DNA of 5,364 bases. Source: an uncultured Aliterella sp. (GTDB lineage: Bacteria > Cyanobacteriota > Cyanobacteriia > Cyanobacteriales > Chroococcidiopsidaceae). Shown here one piece after another: positions 1-5,218 of the stretch. The position numbers were made by a program, and so were the translations under genes. The notes under the pieces are model-generated. The model was not told where the DNA came from, ran no database searches, and was given only the letters and a program-made list of their open reading frames with translations. Where the stretch lies: the NCBI GenBank assembly GCA_905479905.1, contig CAJQOK010000151.1:1-5364 (forward strand). The letters run 5' to 3'. How positions within the stretch are numbered: position 1 is the first letter of the stretch; every line of letters begins with the position of its first letter.

Positions 1-563
1 CGAATTAGTCCTAAACTTCCTTCTTGAATCAAGTCTTGAAAAGATAGACCGCGATTCATGTACTTTTTGGCAATAGAAACTACTAAACGCAAGTTCGACT
101 GCACCATTTTATCTTTAGCGCGTCGTCCGACATGGAGGCGATAGCGAAAGGAATTTATTGGTAACTGTACCGCTTCCGCCCATTCTGTGTCGTGGGGATC
201 TCGTTCTAACTGTTCGCAAAGCTTCTCTCTAGCCCGCTCCATTTCTAACAATTCGGCAATTTTCCGAGCTAGTTCAATTTCCTCATCCGCTCTTAGCAGC
301 CGAATTCTACCTATTTCTTGCAAATACAGGCGAATTGAATCTTCTGTATAGTGCTTCTTTTTAGTTTGCGCCCGACGACGAGACTTGACAACTTTCGCAG
401 ATTTTGCTTCTTCAGGTTTTATTTCTATCAATTCATCTTGTTCGTCTAGGTCTAAAGGGTCAAATTCTTCTTCAATCAAAACGCCTAAAGTGCTTTCAGG
501 CTGACTAATGGTTTTGATTTCAGGCTGATTAATGGTTTCGAGTACGTTGTTAGCCTGGTTCAT
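1..563 (-). CDS. sigA: Primary RNA polymerase sigma factor SigA (RpoD1), N-terminal part, cut by the window edge
   Basis: This is the principal (group 1) sigma-70 factor, which directs RNA polymerase to housekeeping promoters. The 187 visible codons begin [10 protein letters not shown]. An acidic, variable N-terminal stretch (about residues 31-48) is followed by a basic patch, [11 protein letters not shown] (60-70). Region 1.2 starts at [20 protein letters not shown] (71-90) and runs on through [20 protein letters not shown]. The segment [16 protein letters not shown] with [13 protein letters not shown] (157-187) is regions 2.1-2.2, which bind the beta-prime clamp helices. The DNA-binding regions 2.3-4 lie outside the window. 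From memory of the families, the region 1.2 wording matches cyanobacterial SigA rather than group 2 SigB-E. The ATG at 563-561 has GAGGAA at 575-570 (6-nt spacing), and an in-frame TGA lies 15-17 codons' worth of bases or less upstream, so the start is well bounded. An 8-residue tandem duplication sits at residues 9-24. The gene points away from its neighbour across a long empty region, so it has its own promoter. Confidence 0.95.
   Translation of the reverse strand, partial: MNQANNVLETINQPEIKTISQPESTLGVLIEEEFDPLDLDEQDELIEIKPEEAKSAKVVKSRRRAQTKKKHYTEDSIRLYLQEIGRIRLLRADEEIELARKIAELLEMERAREKLCEQLERDPHDTEWAEAVQLPINSFRYRLHVGRRAKDKMVQSNLRLVVSIAKKYMNRGLSFQDLIQEGSLGLI
494..541 (-). repeat. Tandem duplication of a 24-bp unit inside sigA
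   Basis: Two adjacent 24-bp copies (494-517 and 518-541) match at 22 of 24 positions. The period is a multiple of three, so the frame is kept. The encoded repeat is ETINQPEI followed by KTISQPES (residues 9-24 of SigA). It falls in the variable N-terminal part before region 1.2, where length changes should be tolerated. The copies look like a recent slippage or unequal-exchange event. Confidence 0.85.
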
Positions 564-569
564 GCCGCG

Positions 570-575
570 TTCCTC
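570..575 (-). promoter_or_regulatory. Ribosome binding site of sigA
   Basis: On the minus strand GAGGAA lies 6 nt before the sigA ATG, a good Shine-Dalgarno match and spacing. A second, stronger match, AAGGAG (584-579), lies 9 nt further upstream. It is too close to the out-of-frame ATG at 577-575 (1 nt) to serve that codon. Confidence 0.6.
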
Positions 576-618
576 ATGCTCCTTGAGTCAACTATCAATC
601 TATCAACATTTATTTCGT

Positions 619-657
619 ACTCTTATTAACAGTGCTATTAGCTTATTTAATAAGAGT
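619..657. repeat. Perfect 11-bp inverted repeat upstream of sigA
   Basis: ACTCTTATTAA (619-629) and TTAATAAGAGT (647-657) are exact reverse complements around a 17-nt centre. The right arm covers the best -10 candidate for sigA (650-655). The left arm would lie in the leader if that promoter is used. The arrangement fits an operator for a dimeric regulator, or a weak AU-rich leader hairpin if transcription starts further upstream. The repeat itself is certain; its role is inferred. Confidence 0.6.
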
Positions 658-678
658 TTTAATTGCTTGTATTGTCAG
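650..678 (-). promoter_or_regulatory. Candidate sigma-70 type promoter for sigA
   Basis: On the minus strand CTGACA (678-673, one mismatch to TTGACA) is followed after 17 bp by TCTTAT (655-650, four of six to TATAAT). Transcription would start near 643 and give a leader of about 80 nt. The spacing is ideal but the -10 is mediocre, and the AT-rich surroundings make chance matches likely. Confidence 0.3.
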
Positions 679-777
679 GGGCTTCAAATAGACCAGGCAT
701 AGATATTAAAAATTATCAATGCGATCGCACTATTTGTTTGCCTAAAACAAAACTTTATCCTTGTATAAATCTAATGC

Positions 778-806
778 TTAATAGTGGCTTTAAAAGCTGC
801 TATTAA
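778..806 (+). other. Stem-loop that pairs better as plus-strand RNA; possible small-RNA element
   Basis: Bases 778-790 pair with 794-806 around a UAA loop, giving a 13-bp stem. As plus-strand RNA the two imperfect positions are G-U wobbles; as minus-strand RNA they become A-C mismatches, so the plus strand is favoured. That is opposite to sigA and to the deacetylase. A TATAAA hexamer (764-769) would place a start near 776, and a run of seven T lies at 911-917. No good -35 was found and no known RNA family was recognised. The core (780-803) is also flanked by direct copies of TAATGCTT (772-779 and 804-811). It could be chance structure in AT-rich DNA. Confidence 0.3.
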
Positions 807-901
807 TGCTTGGAGTTGCTAAGACCCCTCCGATTGTAGCCTGTTTCACATAAATTGCCTGCATTTAATGTTTCGATTGTAAAATCTACAACAGTCCTTA
901 G

Positions 902-1247
902 TTAAACTTGTTTTTTTGAGGGCAATGTAATACCCGGAGGCAATTATATTAATAGCTCCGAATGTTTTAACTACTCTCGTACTTGTTTAATATTTTAAAC
1001 TTGCTTAACTTAATTGCTATCAATTCCCGGTTTTTGGGTGGAATAGTTAGCATTTATTGTTTGCTTAGGCATGGAGGTTTTCAGTCATCAGGCTTGATGT
1101 TTTCTACCTTAATTGAGTTTCGGATAATTTGCTATCAGTAAAAAGTGTTGGAAACGCGAGTGTAAATTCCCTCAAATTCAAAGTCAGAGGTTCTGCACTA
1201 TGGCTCATTAACACTAATTTTAGATTAACCTAAACTTAAACTTGCTT
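902..1247 (+). repeat. Dispersed 12-mer TTAAACTTGYTT, three copies
   Basis: TTAAACTTGCTT occurs exactly at 995-1006 and 1236-1247, and with one change (TTAAACTTGTTT) at 902-913. All copies have the same orientation and lie in the gene-free region. They could be binding sites, remnants of a duplication, or coincidence in AT-rich sequence. Confidence 0.4.
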
Positions 1248-1290
1248 GTCTTTGTCTAAGTTAACTGACGATTGCTCAAATTTCAACCTC

Positions 1291-1320
1291 AGAGAACTTG
1301 ACAAATCGCAGAAGTTCTCT
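1291..1320. repeat. Perfect 9-bp inverted repeat with 12-nt centre
   Basis: AGAGAACTT (1291-1299) and AAGTTCTCT (1312-1320) are exact reverse complements. On the minus strand the structure lies about 80 nt past the deacetylase stop codon, but no T-run follows on either strand, so it is not a standard intrinsic terminator. It may be a 3'-end hairpin of that transcript or a protein-binding site. Confidence 0.5.
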
Positions 1321-1358
1321 CGCTATTGTAATGAATAAATATCTGTAATTACACATAA

Positions 1359-1375
1359 GACAAAAATAATTTGTC
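1359..1375 (-). terminator. Weak terminator-like hairpin after the deacetylase
   Basis: GACAAA and TTTGTC form a 6-bp stem with a 5-nt loop, starting 24 nt after the deacetylase stop codon on the minus strand. The stem has only two G-C pairs and is followed by TTATG, not a T-run. Its position is right for a terminator but its strength is poor. Confidence 0.25.
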
Positions 1376-1399
1376 AGTTTGGATGCACATAACAAATTA

Positions 1400-2086
1400 T
1401 TACGGTTTCAAATAGCTAGTGCGATCGCGCCAAAAGCTATCAATAGTAACAAATTTATAGCCGCGCCGCAAAAGTTCGGGAATCAAAATTTGGGTAGTTT
1501 CGGCAACATCAATACCGCCGCACGCCCCATCATGTAAAACAATTGTCGAGCCATTTTGCACTTGTTCTAACACGCGCTGCACGACAAGATTAATTCCTGG
1601 TCGTACCCAATCTTCAGGAACTACACTCCACATTACCGAGCGGTATTGCCACTTAGTTAATAATTCTAAAGTTTGGGGAGTAAATAACCCGTTAGGAGGG
1701 CGAACATCACGGAGATTTGCCCCATTTATACCGATTGCAGTAGAAATTGCGCTTTGAGTTGATTCTAAGCTTTGTTGTAATTCGGCAGTGGTAAGGAGAG
1801 GAAAAGAGCGATGATCGTAGCCATGTAACCCAATCCAATGTCCGCAGTCGTACACCGATTTGGCAACAGTGGGGTAGCGATGGACGCAAGCACCCAACCA
1901 AAAAAAACTCGCCTCGATGGAGTAGTAGTCTAAAACTTTGAGCAGTTGGGGAGTGTAAACTGGATGAGGGCCATCGTCAAAGGTTAAAGCAATTTCTTTA
2001 GTGTGAGCATTGCCTGACCACAGACAATTAGGAAAAGTAGGCTGTAAAATGCGGTAGAGAACGGGAAAAAATGGAGCCAGTTGCAT
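1400..2086 (-). CDS. Polysaccharide deacetylase family protein (NodB homology domain, carbohydrate esterase family 4)
   Basis: Enzymes of this family are metal-dependent and remove acetyl groups from N-acetylated sugars in peptidoglycan, chitin-like or other glycans. The 228-residue protein is nearly all NodB domain. The five family motifs are visible: TFDDGP (35-40, with catalytic-base and metal Asp at 37 and 38), HGYDH (88-92, metal His), RPPNG (129-133), EDW (158-160) and IVLHDG (182-187, catalytic His185). In motif 2 a Gly replaces the more common Ser/Thr after the first His, which some family members tolerate. All catalytic residues are present, so activity is expected. There is no clear cleavable signal peptide; the first 20 residues are hydrophobic-aromatic and could associate with a membrane. 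The substrate cannot be told. The ATG at 2086 is the natural start, with no strong Shine-Dalgarno. The gene diverges from the lipoprotein gene across 55 bp, which must hold both promoters. Confidence 0.9.
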   Translation of the reverse strand: MQLAPFFPVLYRILQPTFPNCLWSGNAHTKEIALTFDDGPHPVYTPQLLKVLDYYSIEASFFWLGACVHRYPTVAKSVYDCGHWIGLHGYDHRSFPLLTTAELQQSLESTQSAISTAIGINGANLRDVRPPNGLFTPQTLELLTKWQYRSVMWSVVPEDWVRPGINLVVQRVLEQVQNGSTIVLHDGACGGIDVAETTQILIPELLRRGYKFVTIDSFWRDRTSYLKP

Positions 2087-2111
2087 TTGATATTTTTATA
2101 GGCGGAAATTG

Positions 2112-2141
2112 ATGGCAAGTCCTAACTTTAGCAATTATTAA
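2112..2141 (+). other. Possible 9-residue leader ORF abutting the lipoprotein gene
   Basis: ATG at 2112 opens a 9-codon frame (MASPNFSNY) ending in TAA at 2139-2141, directly followed by the lipoprotein ATG at 2142 in the same frame. AGGCGG (2100-2105) lies 6 nt upstream of the first ATG as a weak Shine-Dalgarno match. The arrangement would allow translational coupling, but frames this short arise easily by chance. Confidence 0.15.
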
Positions 2142-2660
2142 ATGATTAACGCGATCGCAACTTCGGGCAAATTAATCTTTTTATTAAGTACAATTTTCCT
2201 TAATAGTTGTTCTACCGTAACGACTACCGAATACGCAGCCACAGCGCGGACTACTTACACTTGGCAAGTTGAGTATTTTGTCAATCAAAGTAACGATAAT
2301 TTAACTCGCTATGAAACTTTTGCTTCAACGTCTTTAGTCAATCGTAATGGCATTAAGCCAGAAAATGCCGTGACAGGCCCTGACGACAAAGGCTTGTGGT
2401 GGGCGGCTTTACCGCCAAGACCAACGGTAGACGAAATTGACCAACGAAGAAAATCCGATCAAAAACCTGGTAGTCCGCAACTGATTAAATCAGTAGATTA
2501 TCAACTAAGTTATACCGCAGGAACCACAGTGCAAACCTTGCCTGCAAACTACCAAGTTTACCGCCAAGTAGTTAAAGCTTATCCTCAAAAAGCACCTTTA
2601 CAATTAACTTTAGGGGTGAACGATAACACGGTAGAAAAAGCTCAATTAAGCTCTGATTAA
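2142..2660 (+). CDS. Putative lipoprotein, function unknown
   Basis: I do not recognise a named family for this 172-residue protein. The N-terminus has a short lysine-containing lead (to K10), a hydrophobic stretch (11-20) and LNSC (20-23), which resembles a lipobox with Cys23 as the lipidated residue. Asn at position 21 is not the preferred residue, so lipidation is likely but not certain. The rest is polar and Ser/Thr/Gln-rich, with a WWAALPPRP motif (about 86-94), a basic-acidic stretch after it, and alternating patterns near the end that suggest beta strands. It would act at the periplasmic face of a membrane. The start at 2142 is fixed by an in-frame TAA immediately upstream. The gene lies 24 bp before the alpha/beta-hydrolase gene on the same strand, which suggests an operon. 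No clear -35/-10 pair is visible in the 55-bp divergent gap. Confidence 0.7.
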   Translation: MINAIATSGKLIFLLSTIFLNSCSTVTTTEYAATARTTYTWQVEYFVNQSNDNLTRYETFASTSLVNRNGIKPENAVTGPDDKGLWWAALPPRPTVDEIDQRRKSDQKPGSPQLIKSVDYQLSYTAGTTVQTLPANYQVYRQVVKAYPQKAPLQLTLGVNDNTVEKAQLSSD

Positions 2661-2673
2661 GTCGTTTAATATT

Positions 2674-2679
2674 AAGGTG
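2674..2679 (+). promoter_or_regulatory. Ribosome binding site of the alpha/beta-hydrolase gene
   Basis: AAGGTG lies 5 nt before the ATG at 2685, in the 24-bp gap after the lipoprotein gene. It supports this start and independent ribosome loading on a shared message. Confidence 0.5.
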
Positions 2680-2684
2680 CGTCA

Positions 2685-3569
2685 ATGTTTCAGCCGCTTG
2701 GATTTGAACAAAAGTCTGTACTAACTTCTTTAGGCAGAATGGTATATTACACTAATACTGGAGTACCTTGGAGCGATCTTGCTCAAGCAGAAACTTTAGT
2801 ATTTTTGCATGGCTTTGGTGGTGGTTCTTCTGCCTACGAATGGTCTAAAGTATACCCAGCCTTTGCTAGTGAGTATAAAATCATCGCCCCAGATTTGATT
2901 GGGTGGGGAGAATCGGAGCATATAGAGCGAAATTATCAAATTGAAGATTATTTAACTACTATTGGCGAATTTTTAACCCAAATTTCTAGCATTCCGGTAA
3001 CAGTTGTTGCTTCATCGTTGACGGCAGCCTTTATAATTAGACTTGCGATCGCTCGTCCTGAATTATTTAAGTCGCTAATTCTTACTACCCCGGCGGGACT
3101 GTCGGATTTTGGCAATGATTATTCAAGAAGTTTCTTTGCTCAATTAATTAGTACGCCCATTCTTGACCGGATACTCTACAGCACGGGAGTGGCTACAGCT
3201 AACGGCATTCGCAGCTTTTTAGAACAACGACAATTTGCTCGTCCTAGCCGAATTAGCGAAGAAATCGTCGATGCTTACTTAGAATCTGCTAAACAACCCA
3301 ATGCTGAATTCGCCGCGTTATCATTTGTACGCGGCGACCTGTGTTTTGATTTATCTACTTATATTGGGCAGTTAACCACGCCGACAGCAATTATTTGGGG
3401 ACAAAAATCTCAATTTACAGGCCCAGAAATAGGTCAGCGTCTTGCGGCGATTAATCCCCAAGCAATTAAAGTCTTTCAGCAATTAGAAGACGTGGGACTG
3501 ACACCACAGCTAGAATTACCCGCCGTTACTATTGGCTTAATCCGCCGATTTTTACCTTTATTAGCGTAG
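2685..3569 (+). CDS. Alpha/beta-hydrolase-fold protein with a degenerate catalytic triad
   Basis: The 294-residue protein has the typical fold landmarks. LHGFGGGSS (41-49) is the oxyanion-hole loop. APDLIGWGES (68-77) follows strand 4. VVASSLTAAF (107-116) is the nucleophile elbow with Ser111 in the serine position, using Ala and Thr where Gly is usual. TAIIWGQKSQ (234-243) is the strand that normally ends in WGxxD, but the Asp position is Ser242. VGLTPQLELP (270-279) matches the usual GHxPxxExP segment with Leu272 in place of the catalytic His. The only histidines are His42 and His79. Family membership is clear, but a classic Ser-Asp-His triad is absent. It may be a non-catalytic binding protein or use other residues. 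There is no signal peptide, so it is probably cytoplasmic or peripheral. It probably shares an operon with the upstream lipoprotein gene. Its stop lies 5 bp from that of the convergent DUF4330 gene. Confidence 0.88.
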   Translation: MFQPLGFEQKSVLTSLGRMVYYTNTGVPWSDLAQAETLVFLHGFGGGSSAYEWSKVYPAFASEYKIIAPDLIGWGESEHIERNYQIEDYLTTIGEFLTQISSIPVTVVASSLTAAFIIRLAIARPELFKSLILTTPAGLSDFGNDYSRSFFAQLISTPILDRILYSTGVATANGIRSFLEQRQFARPSRISEEIVDAYLESAKQPNAEFAALSFVRGDLCFDLSTYIGQLTTPTAIIWGQKSQFTGPEIGQRLAAINPQAIKVFQQLEDVGLTPQLELPAVTIGLIRRFLPLLA

Positions 3570-3574
3570 ACGAG

Positions 3575-4111
3575 TTATTTGCTGTCATTGACGCGGACAT
3601 CAATTACTGTGGCATTGAAATTGTAATTAAAGCCTTCAAGTTCAATGGGATTACCAATTTTTAGTTTGCTGTTGCTAATTACAGCGCCATCGGGTCTAAT
3701 TGTTGCCTTGCCGACTAAAGTTAAAAGCATATCGGTACTAAACTGGTTAGGCCTAGGGTCGGTGTACTCTTTTAAAGAACCATCAGGTTGAGCTACTAAT
3801 ATAGTTCTAGGCAACTGCTGCACAGATTTAATCTCAAGGCTTCCGTGCGGTTGATTGCGGATGACAATGTTTGTTTTGCCGCCTTTGGTAAATCCTTGAG
3901 AAAATAGTCGTTGTGGATCTTTAATGTTCAATCCGCGTACCACTAAATCGACTTCAACGGGTTTGGTCGCCTCGTTAACTTGAGCAACAGAACCAGAAGT
4001 GCCAGGATATAAGAAAATGCCGATGATAACTAGGACAATTACTAAAACAGCCCCCAAATCGAGCAAATTTATTTTGCCGAATAAACGACCTTGAGAATCT
4101 AAAATAGCCAT
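3575..4111 (-). CDS. DUF4330 family protein with one membrane anchor
   Basis: The 178-residue protein starts MAILDSQGRLFGKINLLDLG and then has a single hydrophobic segment (about 19-35, AVLVIVLVIIGIFL). The short N-terminus is probably cytoplasmic and the remaining 140 residues outside. This N-terminus and the C-terminal KIGNPIELEGFNYNF segment (151-165) fit DUF4330, a family without assigned function. The soluble part is rich in beta-type patterns, with a VDLVVRG strand (54-60). I chose the ATG at 4111. A longer frame beginning at TTG (4138) adds nine residues of poor start context, and the family wording begins at MAILD. No Shine-Dalgarno is seen, which is common in cyanobacteria. The gene diverges from the M48 protease across 171 bp and converges on the hydrolase gene. 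Confidence 0.88.
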   Translation of the reverse strand: MAILDSQGRLFGKINLLDLGAVLVIVLVIIGIFLYPGTSGSVAQVNEATKPVEVDLVVRGLNIKDPQRLFSQGFTKGGKTNIVIRNQPHGSLEIKSVQQLPRTILVAQPDGSLKEYTDPRPNQFSTDMLLTLVGKATIRPDGAVISNSKLKIGNPIELEGFNYNFNATVIDVRVNDSK

Positions 4112-4161
4112 ATAAATTTTTTTAGATAACAGCAACAACGATCTAATCTGGTGTCAGCTTA

Positions 4162-4173
4162 TCATAGCTATGA
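4162..4173. promoter_or_regulatory. Perfect 12-bp palindrome in a divergent promoter region; candidate operator
   Basis: TCATAGCTATGA reads the same on both strands. The symmetry continues beyond one mismatched pair (TT at 4159-4160 with AA at 4175-4176), and TGTCA (4152-4156) and TGACA (4171-4175) flank it. Each half contains a TATGAT-like -10 on one strand. It lies 51 bp before the DUF4330 start and 110 bp before the protease start, a suitable place for a regulator of one or both. The regulator is unknown. Confidence 0.4.
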
Positions 4174-4226
4174 CAAGGGGAAAAACGGCGGTTAAAGGTA
4201 GAGACTTTACAAATTTATTGCAACAA

Positions 4227-4254
4227 TTGCCCTGTCAAATCGTCTAATTATAGA
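4227..4254 (+). promoter_or_regulatory. Candidate promoter of the M48 protease gene
   Basis: TTGCCC (4227-4232) and TATAGA (4249-4254) each match the sigma-70 consensus at four of six positions, with 16 bp between them. Transcription would start near 4261 and leave a leader of about 22 nt before the ATG at 4283. Confidence 0.3.
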
Positions 4255-4282
4255 TAAGTCATCTTTTCTTAATTACTGTTGT

Positions 4283-5119
4283 ATGTTAAAGCTTTTTTCT
4301 TTACCTGGTCGTGGGCGGCGTTGGTTTTACCCAGTGTTGTCAATATTTGTGGCGCTTGGTATTACTGTAAGTTCAATGCCATCTCAAGCAATTTCTGTAT
4401 TTGACTTGCTCCGCCAAGGCGTGCAGATATTTCAATTGTCGAATATTTCCGCTCGCCAAGAAGTACAACTTGGCAAGCAAATCGATCAACAGATAAAGCG
4501 AGAGGTACGAATCTATCGCAATCAAGATATAAATTCTTATGTACAGCAAATTGGTAGACAATTAGCCGCCACAAGCGATCGCCCAAATCTGCCTTATACT
4601 TTCCAAGTAGTTGATGATAAAGGCGTTAATGCCTTTGCAACGGCGGGAGGTTTTGTTTATGTCAATACGGGTTTGCTTAAACTAGCTGATAATGAGGCGG
4701 AACTTGCTAGCGTTATGGCACACGAAATCGGGCATATTACCGGGAAGCATTTGGTAGAGCAAATGCGGGAAAGCGCCCTCGCTCAAGGGGTTTCGCAAGC
4801 TGCGGGTTTAGAGCGCAACGCGGCGGTGCAAATTGGGGTAGATTTGGCGTTGCGTCGTCCTAATAGTCGTAAAGATGAATTAGAAGCCGATCAACTCGGT
4901 TTAAGAAATTTGAGACGGGCGGGTTATGCTCAGTCTGGGATGGTTTCGTTTATGAAAAAGCTGCTTAAATCTGGCTCAACTCCTACGTTTTTAAGTACCC
5001 ACCCAGCAACGCGCGATCGCATTACAGCCCTAGAACGCGCGATCGATCCCCAAAGGGCAAATGTAGGTAACGGCTTAGATAGTAATGCTTACAAGTCTCA
5101 AATCCGCTCTCTAAGCTAA
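4283..5119 (+). CDS. Exported M48 family zinc metalloprotease
   Basis: The 278-residue protein has a signal peptide: a basic start (R10, R12, R13), a hydrophobic core (about 15-31) and a likely signal peptidase cleavage after SQA (34-36). The mature protein is therefore expected in the periplasm or thylakoid lumen. The peptidase domain has the AFATAGGFVYVNTGLL segment (117-132) and the zinc motif HEIGH (147-151; His147 and His151 bind zinc, Glu148 is catalytic). The third ligand is Glu199 in DELEADQLG (198-206), and STHPATRDRI (238-247) is the conserved downstream motif. All catalytic residues are present. The protein resembles periplasmic single-domain members such as LoiP/BepA-type proteases but has no TPR repeats at its C-terminus. 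M48 enzymes of this type usually degrade misfolded envelope proteins; the substrate here is inferred only by analogy. A hairpin 12 bp after the stop codon fits a transcript end. Confidence 0.93.
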   Translation: MLKLFSLPGRGRRWFYPVLSIFVALGITVSSMPSQAISVFDLLRQGVQIFQLSNISARQEVQLGKQIDQQIKREVRIYRNQDINSYVQQIGRQLAATSDRPNLPYTFQVVDDKGVNAFATAGGFVYVNTGLLKLADNEAELASVMAHEIGHITGKHLVEQMRESALAQGVSQAAGLERNAAVQIGVDLALRRPNSRKDELEADQLGLRNLRRAGYAQSGMVSFMKKLLKSGSTPTFLSTHPATRDRITALERAIDPQRANVGNGLDSNAYKSQIRSLS

Positions 5120-5130
5120 GGTAATGGCGA

Positions 5131-5159
5131 TGGGTACAGGCTATTCAAGTTTGTACCTA
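5131..5159 (+). terminator. Hairpin after the M48 protease gene, probable transcript end
   Basis: Bases 5131-5141 pair with 5149-5159 around a 7-nt loop (UAUUCAA), giving an 11-bp stem whose core is GGTACA/TGTACC. The three imperfect pairs are G-U wobbles as plus-strand RNA but A-C mismatches on the minus strand, which favours a plus-strand transcript. It begins 12 nt after the stop codon. There is no T-run after it, so it may be a processed or stabilised 3' end rather than a classic intrinsic terminator. Confidence 0.45.
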
Positions 5160-5182
5160 TACCCAGAATTAAAATTTGCGTA

Positions 5183-5218
5183 AGTTAGACTAATAGTTGC
5201 AAATTCTTCTGCCTAACT
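5183..5218. repeat. 6-bp inverted repeat touching the start codon of the last gene
   Basis: AGTTAG (5183-5188) and CTAACT (5213-5218) are exact reverse complements 24 nt apart, and the right arm ends directly before the ATG at 5219. It could influence translation initiation, but a repeat this short is easily due to chance. Confidence 0.2.

Larger units (their letters stand above)
564..1399. other. 836-bp region without a convincing gene, between sigA and the deacetylase
   Basis: No reading frame of useful length with coding character is visible on either strand, and I see no tRNA-like or rRNA-like sequence. The region is AT-rich. It holds the sigA leader and probable promoter, an 11-bp inverted repeat (619-657), a HIP1 site (721-728), a plus-strand hairpin (778-806), a T-run (911-917), a 12-mer present in three copies (902, 995, 1236), a 9-bp inverted repeat (1291-1320) and a small hairpin after the deacetylase (1359-1375). 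On the minus strand it lies upstream of sigA and downstream of the deacetylase, so it may carry a long sigA regulatory region. No known RNA family was recognised. Confidence 0.7.
721..5020. repeat. Six HIP1 palindromes (GCGATCGC) scattered through the window
   Basis: Exact GCGATCGC octamers lie at 721-728, 1421-1428, 2151-2158, 3045-3052, 4575-4582 and 5013-5020. A one-mismatch copy is at 5039-5046. HIP1 is the highly iterated palindrome typical of many cyanobacterial genomes. Five of the six lie inside coding sequence, and one spans codons 4-6 of the lipoprotein gene. They support the taxonomic placement. Confidence 0.9.

Noticed and set aside
546..577. Five-codon frame ATG AGG AAC GCG GCA TGA whose stop overlaps the sigA start (ATGA)
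   Set aside because: Its only nearby strong Shine-Dalgarno, AAGGAG, is 1 nt from the ATG, too close to work, and GAGGAA inside it is well placed for sigA itself.
1298..1329. TTGACA (1298-1303) with TATTGT (1324-1329) as a plus-strand promoter
   Set aside because: The 20-bp spacer is too long and no plus-strand gene follows before 2142.
1707..1901. 64-codon minus-strand frame inside the deacetylase gene
   Set aside because: It overlaps the NodB domain in another frame and has no recognisable motifs.
2087..2141. TATAAA on the minus strand (2100-2095) as the -10 of the deacetylase, implying a nearly leaderless message
   Set aside because: No -35 match lies at 16-18 bp spacing, and the hexamer is only 8 bp from the ATG.
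4112..4138. TTG-initiated extension of the DUF4330 protein by nine residues
   Set aside because: It has no ribosome binding site, uses a rare start codon, and the MAILDSQGR start at 4111 fits the family.
4362..4586. Minus-strand open frames of 62 and 74 codons inside the M48 protease gene
   Set aside because: They are shadows of the well-supported protease frame and have no family features.
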